This document shows, in pieces, positions 1-5,727 of a stretch of 7,262 bases of DNA. A model generated the notes under the pieces. That model did not search any database and had not been told where the DNA came from. It saw nothing but the letters and a program-made list of their open reading frames with translations. The DNA comes from Eisenbergiella intestinigallinarum (GTDB taxonomy: Bacteria > Bacillota > Clostridia > Lachnospirales > Lachnospiraceae): contig DWVS01000186.1 of assembly GCA_019120115.1 (NCBI GenBank), positions 1 through 7,262 on the forward strand, read 5' to 3'. The stretch's first letter is position 1. Each line of letters opens with the position of its first letter. Position numbers and translations under genes: made by a program.

Positions 1-565
1 GAAGATCCAGCACAATGTTGCAGACAGAAGAAACTGTCATCGCTCTCAGCGGCGTCCTGCTGTCCCCTACGGCCCGCAGAACTGCCGCCGCGGTATTATA
101 GAGGATGGCGGCCGGAATGCCCGCGTAAATAAAGCGCAGATACAGAAGGGCCAGCCCCCGGATCTCCTCCGGCGTTCCCATCCATGCAAGCACAGCCGAA
201 AGCGCCGCCTGGCCCAGCGCGGTGAGAAGGATGGCGGCGGCAGCGGAAAGGAGAACGGCCTGAAACACTGCCCTGCGAAGTTCCCCTTCCTGCCCGGCTC
301 CAAATTTCTGGGAAATGATCACAGAGAAACCCTGGGTCAGTCCCTGTACGGAGCCGAACATCAGAAAAGTCAGCCATTCCGACGCTCCCAGCGCTGCCAG
401 CGCATTCACGCCAAGCGCCTGGCCCACCACCAGCGTATCCACGAAGGTATATAACTGCTGAAATACGTTTCCCAGCATGAGGGGAAGGGCAAAGCTGAGA
501 ATCAGCCTGCCCGGACTTCCCTGCGTCATGTCCACGATGCGTGATTTTTTCTCTTCCTTTGCCAT
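1..565 (-). CDS. MATE family multidrug/cation antiporter, N-terminal part (runs off left edge)
   Basis: A partial gene: 188 codons are visible from the ATG at 565 and the frame is still open at base 1, so roughly the first 40% of a usual 440-460 residue MATE protein is present. MATE proteins are inner-membrane exporters driven by Na+ or H+ gradients. Family marks are the N-terminal TQGSPGRLILSFALPLM (residues 14-30), the QQLYTFVDTLVVGQ segment (36-49) and LRAVGDSRTPL (163-173), separated by hydrophobic helices at about 21-47, 62-87, 100-125 and 138-160. The start at 565 has GGAGGGG just upstream; an in-frame ATG at 577 is possible but would sit on the wrong side of that site. It lies 41 bases downstream of the DUF2500-like gene on the same strand and is probably co-transcribed with it. 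The substrate cannot be predicted. Confidence 0.93.
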   Translation of the reverse strand, partial: MAKEEKKSRIVDMTQGSPGRLILSFALPLMLGNVFQQLYTFVDTLVVGQALGVNALAALGASEWLTFLMFGSVQGLTQGFSVIISQKFGAGQEGELRRAVFQAVLLSAAAAILLTALGQAALSAVLAWMGTPEEIRGLALLYLRFIYAGIPAAILYNTAAAVLRAVGDSRTPLRAMTVSSVCNIVLDL

Positions 566-606
566 CTTCCCCTCCATGCCTCATAACCTTTATGGAGCCC
601 CACAGA

Positions 607-1023
607 TCAGTCCGGCCGGAAGGACAAAAACACGGCGTCCCGGAAGACAAGCGTCCCCCGCATGCCAACGGCAAGCGCACCTGCCTGTCTGGCGGACAGG
701 GACAGCTCCACCTTCGAATCATCCCCGTACAGAAAGGTAACCCGGTATCTGCCGTCTCCACCCGGACAGACCATCCCGTTCCGGGTCAGATACTGAGCGG
801 GATTGATCCGGCTGACGGGCGCAATGCCCGCAACCTTCGCATGAGGCTGTATGGTCCTGCTTCTGCCGAGCCTGTAAATCAAAAACAGCGCCGCTGCCGC
901 CAGAATGACGAGAAATATTCTCCTGACGGGCACTCCCGCCGGAACAGGCGGCATCAGCCATACAATGGCAAAGGCAACAACGTCAACGACCAGAAGCGTG
1001 GAAAGACTGACTGTTTTTTTCAT
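607..1023 (-). CDS. Small membrane-anchored DUF2500-like protein
   Basis: 138 residues from the ATG at 1023. A longer in-frame start at 1041 exists, but AAGGAGGGG lies 5 bases upstream of 1023 and inside the longer version, so 1023 is chosen. What is seen: a short basic N-terminus, two hydrophobic segments (about residues 5-25 and 35-50), then a soluble domain of about 85 residues. The end of that domain, a YRVTF strand followed by VELSLSARQAGALAVGMRGTLVF, matches my memory of the DUF2500 (YhhM-like) pattern, where a YxVTF strand is followed by a G-x-L-x-x-G-x-x-G-x-L-x-F signature. The function of that family is unknown. The likely layout is a membrane anchor with a small beta domain on one side of the membrane. 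It sits between the HAD hydrolase gene (47-base gap) and the MATE gene (41-base gap), all on one strand, so an operon is plausible. The family call is moderate; existence of the gene is well supported. Confidence 0.8.
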   Translation of the reverse strand: MKKTVSLSTLLVVDVVAFAIVWLMPPVPAGVPVRRIFLVILAAAALFLIYRLGRSRTIQPHAKVAGIAPVSRINPAQYLTRNGMVCPGGDGRYRVTFLYGDDSKVELSLSARQAGALAVGMRGTLVFRDAVFLSFRPD

Positions 1024-1040
1024 AGTCCCCTCCTTCATCA

Positions 1041-1061
1041 CATGGAATAAATCCTTCCATG
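1041..1061 (-). other. Small hairpin between the HAD and DUF2500-like genes
   Basis: A perfect 7-base inverted repeat, CATGGAA / TTCCATG with a 7-base loop, fills most of the 47-base gap. No T-run follows, so it does not look like an intrinsic terminator. It ends 4 bases before the AAGGAGGGG site of the DUF2500-like gene and may act as an mRNA processing or stability element. It may also be incidental. Confidence 0.35.
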
Positions 1062-1070
1062 CACATCAGC

Positions 1071-1838
1071 TTACAACAGATTTCCTTCGATCCAGCGCGC
1101 AACTCCATCTTTCTGATTGGATTCGCACACTTCGTCGGCAGCACCTTTTACCATTTCCAGGGCATTGCCGACTGCGATTCCCTTTCCGCATTTTTTTATC
1201 ATTTCCAGATCATTATAATCGTCTCCGAAGGCAATGATATCGTCCGTACTGATATGATATCGTTCCGCCAAAAATGAAATCGCATGATATTTCGTGGCCG
1301 ATTGATTCATGATCATTCCGATTTTATTCTCTGACAGCTGAATATACAGTTCGTCCGGCAGCAATGCCTTATATTTTTCCATTTCGCTCAGGGACGTAAC
1401 CTCTACGATGATTTTATCTGCCGTTTTCCCCCTTAATTGCGCGAAACTTTCACAGGTTATGTATTCCGCTCCGGGCCACAGACGGTCAGCTTTAAAATTG
1501 GCATATAATACATCCTCCGCTTCAACCGCAATATTGGAAAATGGATGCCTTTCCAATATGGTCTGCACCAGATCGCCTGCGTTTTCTACGCCATATCCGC
1601 CTGTTTTTTTGCCATTTTCCTGTATGACTGCCCCATTGTGGAAGATCCCGGCATTCAGGTTCAGTATTTTCATATATTCGCTGGCCGCCCTGACAGGCCT
1701 TGCCGTTGCGGCCACGAAAATTCCGCCTTTGCTTTGATACTTTTTTATGACGTCAATCGTGAAGTCTGAAATGGTCTTATCATCCCTTAACAGCGTTCCG
1801 TCCAGATCGGATACAATCATCCTGGCATCCGTTATCAT
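1071..1838 (-). CDS. Cof-type HAD superfamily hydrolase (sugar/nucleotide phosphatase-like)
   Basis: 255 residues, usual for the Cof/YidA type IIB group of HAD phosphatases, which are cytoplasmic Mg2+-dependent enzymes acting on sugar phosphates, flavin or nucleotide phosphates. All four HAD motifs are seen: I, DLDGTLL with nucleophile D11 and acid/base D13; II, ATARP with T45; III, K183 in the SATKYHAISFL segment; IV, GDDYND with D206, D207 and D210. The C2 cap domain lies between motifs II and III (about residues 80-180). The start is the ATG at 1838, preceded by GGGAGGAAA and a further AGGAGG; a TTG at 1862 upstream would place both ribosome binding sites inside the gene and is rejected. 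Motif II reads ATAR rather than the commoner ATGR, a small substitution. Base composition is lower in GC than spoVT next to it. The true substrate cannot be told from sequence. Confidence 0.94.
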   Translation of the reverse strand: MITDARMIVSDLDGTLLRDDKTISDFTIDVIKKYQSKGGIFVAATARPVRAASEYMKILNLNAGIFHNGAVIQENGKKTGGYGVENAGDLVQTILERHPFSNIAVEAEDVLYANFKADRLWPGAEYITCESFAQLRGKTADKIIVEVTSLSEMEKYKALLPDELYIQLSENKIGMIMNQSATKYHAISFLAERYHISTDDIIAFGDDYNDLEMIKKCGKGIAVGNALEMVKGAADEVCESNQKDGVARWIEGNLL

Positions 1839-1862
1839 TTTCCTCCCACCTCCTGTAAACAA

Positions 1863-1891
1863 ATCTTATCACATTTCACTCTTTCTGTGGA
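1863..1891 (-). promoter_or_regulatory. Weak candidate sigma-A promoter of the HAD hydrolase gene
   Basis: Reading the minus strand, TCCACA (1891-1886) and TAAGAT (1868-1863) are spaced by 17 bases, each matching four of six consensus positions. Transcription would start about 18 bases before the ATG at 1838, leaving just enough room for the two ribosome binding sites. The match is weak and other pairings in this AT-rich stretch are possible. Confidence 0.25.
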
Positions 1892-1948
1892 TATTTTGTC
1901 ATGAAATAACCTTTTTTCTCTTCATTTTTAGTCGCTGTATCCAATTTT

Positions 1949-1960
1949 GTGTATATACAC
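1949..1960. other. 12-base perfect palindrome upstream of the HAD gene
   Basis: GTGTATATACAC is a perfect palindrome between the spoVT terminator and the HAD gene, about 110 bases before the HAD start. The 265-base stretch 1839-2103 holds no credible gene; apart from the spoVT terminator and a weak promoter, this palindrome is its only clear structure. It could be an operator for a dimeric regulator, but no regulator family is recognised. Confidence 0.35.
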
Positions 1961-1976
1961 GGTTTTTTCTCTTAAG

Positions 1977-2028
1977 AAAAAAGAAGCCCCAGCTGCTGCT
2001 CACATTAGAGCAACAACTTCAGCCTCCT
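1977..2028 (-). terminator. Intrinsic terminator after spoVT
   Basis: On the minus strand a 10-base stem, GTTGTTGCTC pairing with GAGCAGCAGC (two G-U pairs) around a 6-base loop (2002-2007), is extended by an outer stem in which AGGAGGC pairs with GCTTCTT beyond a small internal loop. The 3' side runs directly into a T-rich tract (1985-1977). It lies about 75 bases after the spoVT stop and should end the transcript coming from spoVT, separating it from the HAD gene. Confidence 0.75.
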
Positions 2029-2103
2029 TTCGCTATCGGACAGGTTCTTTTTTCCCGTTGATTCCGGTCAGGCAGTCTCCCGGGGAACGAAGCGCCCGTT
2101 CTT

Positions 2104-2655
2104 TCACTGTTCCATCTGTCTTCCCAGAAAACCTGCAGCGGACAGAACAAGCTTCTGTTCCACCTCGCCCATTCTGGCCTTTGCATCGTTGTTCAGAAGA
2201 ACCGCCGCGCCAATCACATCTCCCTCGCAGATGATCGGGCTGATTGCCTCGTTGACATACTCTGTCTCTCCATCCCCCTCCCCGGAAACGGGAATAAAAT
2301 TCTTATCCCCCTTCGAAGCCAGAATGTTCTCCCTTCTTTCAATGGCTTCCTCCAGCTGACTGCTGATACTTTTCCCGAGAAGGGCCTTGCAGCCCCCAGC
2401 GGCGGCGATGAACTGATCCCGGTCCGCAATCAGCGTCATCTGCCCGGATACCTGTGCCAGGCTCTCTGCATACTGTCTGGCAAAGGTACTCATTTCCCCG
2501 ATGGGCGAATATTTTTTCAAAATGATCTCGCCCTCCCTGTCAGTAAAAATTTCCAGCGGATCGCTCTCCCGGATGCGCAGGGTTCTCCTGATTTCCTTCG
2601 GGATGACGATCCGGCCAAGATCATCTATCCTTCTGACAATTCCTGTTGCTTTCAT
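2104..2655 (-). CDS. spoVT: Stage V sporulation protein T, AbrB-type transcription regulator
   Basis: 183 residues, close to the 178 of Bacillus subtilis SpoVT, a forespore regulator that adjusts sigma-G-dependent genes and spore-coat, cortex and germination properties. Residues 1-50 form the AbrB/MazE-type swapped-hairpin DNA-binding domain: MKATGIVRRIDDLGRIVIPK, then EIRRTLRIRESDPLEIF and EGEIILKKYSP. Residues about 55-183 form the GAF-like C-terminal domain, with FARQYAESL, SPIICEGDVIGAAVLL (139-154) and a final helix ending GRQMEQ. The ATG at 2655 is chosen because family members begin MKATGIVRRIDDLGR and GGAGG lies about 10 bases upstream; an upstream in-frame start would add 11 unsupported residues. 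The gene has its own sigma-G-like promoter and a terminator, so it is probably monocistronic, although no terminator separates it from the DUF4276 gene upstream. Its presence marks the host as an endospore former. Confidence 0.96.
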   Translation of the reverse strand: MKATGIVRRIDDLGRIVIPKEIRRTLRIRESDPLEIFTDREGEIILKKYSPIGEMSTFARQYAESLAQVSGQMTLIADRDQFIAAAGGCKALLGKSISSQLEEAIERRENILASKGDKNFIPVSGEGDGETEYVNEAISPIICEGDVIGAAVLLNNDAKARMGEVEQKLVLSAAGFLGRQMEQ

Positions 2656-2663
2656 ATAAATAG

Positions 2664-2718
2664 TTCCTCCATCTACTGTACTTTCCAAGTCTGGAAATAG
2701 TATCTGTAAATGGAGGAA
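2664..2718 (-). promoter_or_regulatory. Inverted repeat that can pair with the spoVT ribosome binding site
   Basis: On the minus strand TTCCTCCAT (2718-2710) is a perfect 9-base complement of ATGGAGGAA (2672-2664), which contains the spoVT Shine-Dalgarno GGAGG. The 37-base loop contains a second perfect hairpin, TTTCCA / TGGAAA with a 4-base loop (2697-2682). An mRNA that includes both outer arms could hide the ribosome binding site. A transcript starting at the predicted sigma-G start near 2690 would lack the upstream arm. Confidence 0.45.
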
Positions 2719-2726
2719 TTTTATAC
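2698..2726 (-). promoter_or_regulatory. Candidate sigma-G (or sigma-F) promoter of spoVT
   Basis: On the minus strand, GTATA (2726-2722) fits the sigma-G -35 pattern and GATACTA (2704-2698) fits the CATnnTA-type -10 at six of seven positions, with a 17-base spacer. The predicted start is near 2690, about 35 bases before the ATG at 2655. spoVT is known to be forespore-controlled in Bacillus subtilis and clostridia, which supports the match. No good sigma-A -35 was seen at the right distance from the nearby TATAAA. Confidence 0.5.
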
Positions 2727-2731
2727 CTGAA

Positions 2732-3283
2732 TCATTCGGATGAGGAGACGAATTTTCTGACTCCGGAAATAAAATAATTGAAGCTGGTCGACAGATTATT
2801 CTCTATATCCATATGTACCGCTATTTTTCTCGCACCATCTAACTGTTGATGACGCGGAAACAGTTTCCGTATTTCCTCTTTGGGATTTCCTATTGCATCC
2901 GGATTCCTGAACTTACTTTTTCTTGATAATCCACTTACATCCACGCCATATGCCTGGGATACAGCTTTTAGATCCCCGAGATACCAGGACTCCAATTCCC
3001 TGCAGGCAATGCGTATCAGTACCGGTCTTCCATAAGGCTCAGCCAGCCGCTTTAAGGCTTCCTTGATTTGAACGCAATCTCCGCTATCCTGATCTCTCAC
3101 GATAATAAATTTTGTATCCGGCTGACGCCAGGCTTTCAGTTTATGCGGAATTGACGCTTCCAAATCACTTTTTCCGCTATGCGGAATTGTTTTAAATTCT
3201 ACAGATTCTGGCAAAATTTGGGGCAGAATAATGTCAAGTACTGTTTTCATAGAGGCTTCTTCCAACAAAAATACCAATGTCAT
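2732..3283 (-). CDS. DUF4276 family protein, Toprim-like, partner of the upstream ATPase
   Basis: 183 residues. The ATG at 3283 overlaps the ATPase stop as ATGA and has GAGGTGG upstream; an earlier in-frame start at 3319 lies inside the ATPase gene and is not needed. What is seen: an N-terminal strand ending in acidic E8-E9, a second strand FIIVRDQDSGDC (59-70) with the D64-x-D66 pair, the segment IACRELESWYLGDL (92-105) with E96, E98 and D104, and a C-terminal ENNLSTSFNYFISGV (161-175). These match the DUF4276 pattern as I remember it. The arrangement of a first-strand glutamate followed by DxD resembles Toprim domains, which bind Mg2+ and cleave or join nucleic acid in OLD nucleases, primases and topoisomerases. 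Nuclease activity is inferred and unproven. Translational coupling to the ATPase suggests a two-subunit complex. The gene is AT-richer than spoVT downstream. Confidence 0.88.
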   Translation of the reverse strand: MTLVFLLEEASMKTVLDIILPQILPESVEFKTIPHSGKSDLEASIPHKLKAWRQPDTKFIIVRDQDSGDCVQIKEALKRLAEPYGRPVLIRIACRELESWYLGDLKAVSQAYGVDVSGLSRKSKFRNPDAIGNPKEEIRKLFPRHQQLDGARKIAVHMDIENNLSTSFNYFISGVRKFVSSSE

Positions 3284-4461
3284 TCTTCCACCTCTTCTAA
3301 AAGAAGCTGCTGTCTCCACAGTTGTCCAAGCAGATCTCCAGCTTCATATAACTCCTTTATCAATGTGTTTTCTGATGCTTTATAGATTTTCGTATACCCC
3401 TCTTTCTTCACCAGACAAAACAGTTCTTCCAGACGGACTGCATTCAAAAAATCCGGTGAATGTGTTGAAATAAAAACCTGGCCTCCATCCTCTGCATAAA
3501 TTCTAAATTCTTCCGCCAATTCTGCTAATAACGCCGGATACAATTGATTTTCAGGCTCTTCCACACATAAAAGCGCATGCTTTTCTGGATCCTTTAACAA
3601 CATCAGATACGTAAACATTTTAATTGTACCATCTGAAACAAATCTGGAAACAAATGGATCCTTAAAATTTCCATCCTGAAAGCGGAGCACAATCCTTCCA
3701 TCTGTTGTTTCCTGTGCCTCCACTTTTGAAACACCGGGAACTCTCTTTTTCATCGCTTCCAGAATTTCATCAAATACTTCGCGATGATTATCATACATAA
3801 ATTTCGCTACCAATGCCAGATTATCTCCAGAAGTCGATATTCTTTCACTGTATCCGGCATCCTTTGTTCCTCTTGCTTCTTCTATATGAAAATCAGAAAC
3901 ATACCAGTCTTCGATCAATCGGCGCAATTGGGACACAGCAATAAATTCTTTAAACTGCCCCAGACCTTTAATCGCCAGAATATCCGGAGAATCCAGTTTC
4001 TGAGGACTTCTTTCCGCAAGACGAACATCCTCATACTTAACCAGATCACCATCTGCCGCAACTCCTTCTCCGAACGCGAACTCTAAGACTTTCCATGGCG
4101 CACCTGTCTGTCCTCTCCGAAAGCGCATAATTTCTTTCTTTATAGCCGGTCTTTTATTTTCCATCAGACATATGGATAACTGATAGGTAATAATCGGTTC
4201 ATCCTCTGAAGGCCGAAATTTGATTTCAAATTCTATATCACCTGTCTGCCCTCTGGATATTACCTCCTGAAAGCCGCCTCTTTGAGCCAAAGCAACCCGT
4301 ATATTGGACTGCAATGCATCATGAAGGAACCCGAATACATCGAAAAATGTAGTTTTCCCAACACCATTCATTCCAAGGAAAACTGCCATATTGGGAATCT
4401 CTTTCACTTCCACATCCTGAAAAACTTTATAGTTCTTTACTTTGATGGATTCAATTCTCAT
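3280..4461 (-). CDS. AAA/ABC-type ATPase (AAA_21/AAA_15 group, OLD-like), partner of DUF4276
   Basis: 393 residues from the ATG at 4461, which has AAAAGGAGG six bases upstream; family members begin MRIESIKVKNYKVF at this point, so an earlier in-frame start at 4503 is rejected. Motifs in order: an N-terminal SMC/RecF-like strand-and-tyrosine segment; Walker A GMNGVGKTT (30-38, K36, T37); an intervening region of about 200 residues rich in charged helices; an ABC-signature-like SDGTIKMFTYLMLL (276-289); Walker B HALLCVEEPEN (295-305) with catalytic E301/E302; and the switch histidine in STHSPDFL (H334). The C-terminus is short and has no nuclease domain, unlike full-length OLD or GajA proteins, which carry a fused Toprim domain; here that role could be filled by the overlapping DUF4276 gene. 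The protein is probably a cytoplasmic, ATP-driven dimer. The gene has its own sigma-A promoter and is clearly AT-richer than lrgB and spoVT, suggesting horizontal acquisition. Confidence 0.93.
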   Translation of the reverse strand: MRIESIKVKNYKVFQDVEVKEIPNMAVFLGMNGVGKTTFFDVFGFLHDALQSNIRVALAQRGGFQEVISRGQTGDIEFEIKFRPSEDEPIITYQLSICLMENKRPAIKKEIMRFRRGQTGAPWKVLEFAFGEGVAADGDLVKYEDVRLAERSPQKLDSPDILAIKGLGQFKEFIAVSQLRRLIEDWYVSDFHIEEARGTKDAGYSERISTSGDNLALVAKFMYDNHREVFDEILEAMKKRVPGVSKVEAQETTDGRIVLRFQDGNFKDPFVSRFVSDGTIKMFTYLMLLKDPEKHALLCVEEPENQLYPALLAELAEEFRIYAEDGGQVFISTHSPDFLNAVRLEELFCLVKKEGYTKIYKASENTLIKELYEAGDLLGQLWRQQLLLEEVEE

Positions 4462-4472
4462 ATCCGGCCTCC

Positions 4473-4486
4473 TTTTAATATTAAAA
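4473..4486. promoter_or_regulatory. 14-base palindrome at the cassette transcription start (possible operator)
   Basis: TTTTAATATTAAAA is a perfect palindrome covering the expected start site and ending just before the AGGAGG ribosome binding site. Its position would suit a repressor operator. It is made only of A and T in an AT-rich gap, so chance is a real alternative. Confidence 0.35.
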
Positions 4487-4488
4487 CA

Positions 4489-4517
4489 ATTATATCCTCT
4501 CACTAAACGATTCGCAA
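4489..4517 (-). promoter_or_regulatory. Sigma-A promoter of the ATPase-DUF4276 cassette
   Basis: On the minus strand TTGCGA (4517-4512) and a perfect TATAAT (4494-4489) are separated by exactly 17 bases. Transcription should begin near 4482, about 20 bases before the ATPase ATG, giving a very short leader. The promoter lies wholly in the 80-base gap after lrgB, so the cassette has independent expression, probably in growing cells. Confidence 0.7.
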
Positions 4518-4541
4518 TAAGAAACTTGACAGCCCTTCCTA

Positions 4542-5219
4542 CTACAAAAACATCGAAAACACCACCGTCACGATCCCGCAGATCCCAATCGCAAGACCGC
4601 TCATGGCCCCTTCCGTCTCTCCGATTTCAATGGCTTTGGAGGTGCCCACCGCATGGCTGCATGCGCCGATGGCGAGGCCCGCCGTCATGGAGTCCTTCAC
4701 CCGGAAGATCCGGATCAGGAAGGGCGCAAGAATGCTTCCCATGATTCCGGTCAGAATGACCGCCGCCACCGTGATGGAAGAAATGCCCCCATGGCTTTCC
4801 GCGATTCCTACAGCGATGGGTGTGGTCACCGATTTGGGAACAAGAGAATACGTCATCGCCTCGTCCAGGCCGAACAGACGGCAGAGGAGGAACACGCTTC
4901 CCATGGAGGTGAGAGACCCCGCCACGCAGCCCGCCAGGATTGGCAGCCAGTTCTTCTTCAAAAGCTCCATCCTCGTATAAACCGATACCGCCAGACAGCT
5001 TGTGGCAGGCGCAAGAAACATGTTGATGATGCTCCCTCCCTCATTATAGCTCTCATAAGGGATTTTAAACAGTAAGAGCACCCCCGACACCAGAACAATG
5101 GCGATGATCAGGGGATTGCAGATCACAAGCCCCGTCTTTTTCTGAATCCACACACCAATGGAAAACGCCACAATACTGAGGGCGATTCCAAAAAATGGAG
5201 AAGCGAACAGTTCAGACAT
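4542..5219 (-). CDS. lrgB: LrgB/CidB family membrane protein
   Basis: 225 residues, the usual length for LrgB/CidB. The protein is almost entirely hydrophobic with about six or seven membrane helices. Family signatures are seen in order: NPLIIAIVL (35-43), ESYNEGGSIINMFLAPAT (56-73), LVPKSVTTPIAVGIAESHGG (126-145) and GLAIGACSHAVGTSKAIEIG (181-200). LrgB works with LrgA. In Staphylococcus the Cid/Lrg pairs were described as holin/antiholin-like modulators of murein hydrolase activity, while in Bacillus subtilis the homologous pair PftAB takes up pyruvate and plant relatives move glycolate and glycerate, so a small-carboxylate transport role is at least as likely. The ATG at 5219 has GGGAGGAAGGAAT upstream and lies inside the end of lrgA (8-base overlap), indicating translational coupling. 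No terminator was recognised after its stop. Confidence 0.95.
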   Translation of the reverse strand: MSELFASPFFGIALSIVAFSIGVWIQKKTGLVICNPLIIAIVLVSGVLLLFKIPYESYNEGGSIINMFLAPATSCLAVSVYTRMELLKKNWLPILAGCVAGSLTSMGSVFLLCRLFGLDEAMTYSLVPKSVTTPIAVGIAESHGGISSITVAAVILTGIMGSILAPFLIRIFRVKDSMTAGLAIGACSHAVGTSKAIEIGETEGAMSGLAIGICGIVTVVFSMFL

Positions 5220-5610
5220 ATTCCTTCCTCCCTTCCGTCCCCTTTTCGGGCTTTTTCTTTCCCCGGTTCTGAAGCCTCAGCACGCCGCGAATCGTCCAGG
5301 CGGTCGTCGCAAAGGTAAGGATCGTGGTGAGAAAACAGATCAGAAGCAGTTTTCCCACATTTCCCTTCAGCACGTCAAAATAGTTGATGATACTCACTCC
5401 AGCCGGAATGAAGAAAAAGGCCATGTTGGAAAGCAGGAAATCCGACTTTTCCCGGATATGTTCCACCTTCAGCACCCGGAAGGCGAGCAGAATAAACAAA
5501 AGGATCATTCCGATCACACTTGCCGGAAAGGAAAATGGCAGAAGGCCCTCGATGATTTCACTCGCCCAGCACAGCGTAAAAATGATCCCGATCTGATAAA
5601 TGATCTTCAT
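5212..5610 (-). CDS. lrgA: LrgA/CidA family holin-like membrane protein
   Basis: 132 residues, typical for CidA/LrgA. Four hydrophobic segments are visible at about residues 5-22, 29-47, 58-78 and 84-108, followed by a strongly charged cytoplasmic tail (NRGKKKPEKGTEGRKEYV). Family marks are FPASVIGMILLF (28-39) and NMAFFFIPAGVSII (62-75). It forms the small subunit partner of LrgB in the cytoplasmic membrane; holin-like behaviour and small organic acid transport have both been reported for the family. The ATG at 5610 is preceded by GAAAGGA about 10 bases upstream, a moderate site. It is the first gene of the lrgAB unit, with a candidate sigma-A promoter in the gap before it. The usual partner regulator of such pairs is a LytST-type system; here the neighbouring divergent regulator is of OmpR type instead. 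Confidence 0.94.
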   Translation of the reverse strand: MKIIYQIGIIFTLCWASEIIEGLLPFSFPASVIGMILLFILLAFRVLKVEHIREKSDFLLSNMAFFFIPAGVSIINYFDVLKGNVGKLLLICFLTTILTFATTAWTIRGVLRLQNRGKKKPEKGTEGRKEYV

Positions 5611-5643
5611 ACATCTTTTTTCCTTTCGTAAGACTTCCGCATA

Positions 5644-5672
5644 AATTTACCACTTTTTCAATGTATTGACAA
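5644..5672 (-). promoter_or_regulatory. Candidate sigma-A promoter of lrgAB
   Basis: On the minus strand TTGTCA (5672-5667, five of six) and TAAATT (5649-5644, four of six) are spaced by 17 bases, about 34 bases before the lrgA ATG. The -35 touches the inner half of an inverted repeat at 5672-5696. Confidence 0.5.
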
Positions 5673-5696
5673 TCCCGGATTTTCCTTCTGCGGGAT
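5672..5696. promoter_or_regulatory. Inverted repeat directly upstream of the lrgAB -35
   Basis: ATCCCG (5672-5677) and CGGGAT (5691-5696) form a perfect 6-base inverted repeat with a 13-base spacer, abutting the lrgAB -35. This is a typical place for an activator site. As a plus-strand hairpin it is followed by a few T bases, but no plus-strand gene ends here, so a terminator role is unlikely. Confidence 0.35.
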
Positions 5697-5727
5697 GCCC
5701 CTTTTGTGTCTGGTACGCACGTGGGAC

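Noticed and set aside
96..761. 221-codon minus-strand open frame overlapping the MATE gene
   Set aside because: It lies out of frame with the clear MATE sequence, crosses the end of the DUF2500-like gene, and its translation is low-complexity and rich in Gly, Arg and Ser without family motifs.
541..1050. 169-codon plus-strand open frame
   Set aside because: It is antisense to the DUF2500-like gene; its translation lacks domains and no ribosome binding site supports it.
2690..4541. Attachment sites or terminal repeats around the low-GC cassette
   Set aside because: No matching direct or inverted repeat was found at the two ends by eye, and no integrase or transposase gene is present.
5158..5631. 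157-codon plus-strand open frame
   Set aside because: It is antisense to lrgA and the start of lrgB; the LrgA/LrgB signatures on the other strand are unambiguous.
5666..5671. Perfect TTGACA on the plus strand as a -35 for the response regulator
   Set aside because: No -10-like hexamer lies 16-18 bases downstream (the 17-base position reads TGCGGG), so it is more likely the complement of the lrgAB -35 region.
5672..5704. Hairpin followed by T bases as a plus-strand terminator
   Set aside because: The stem is only six pairs with a 13-base loop, and no plus-strand gene ends upstream of it.
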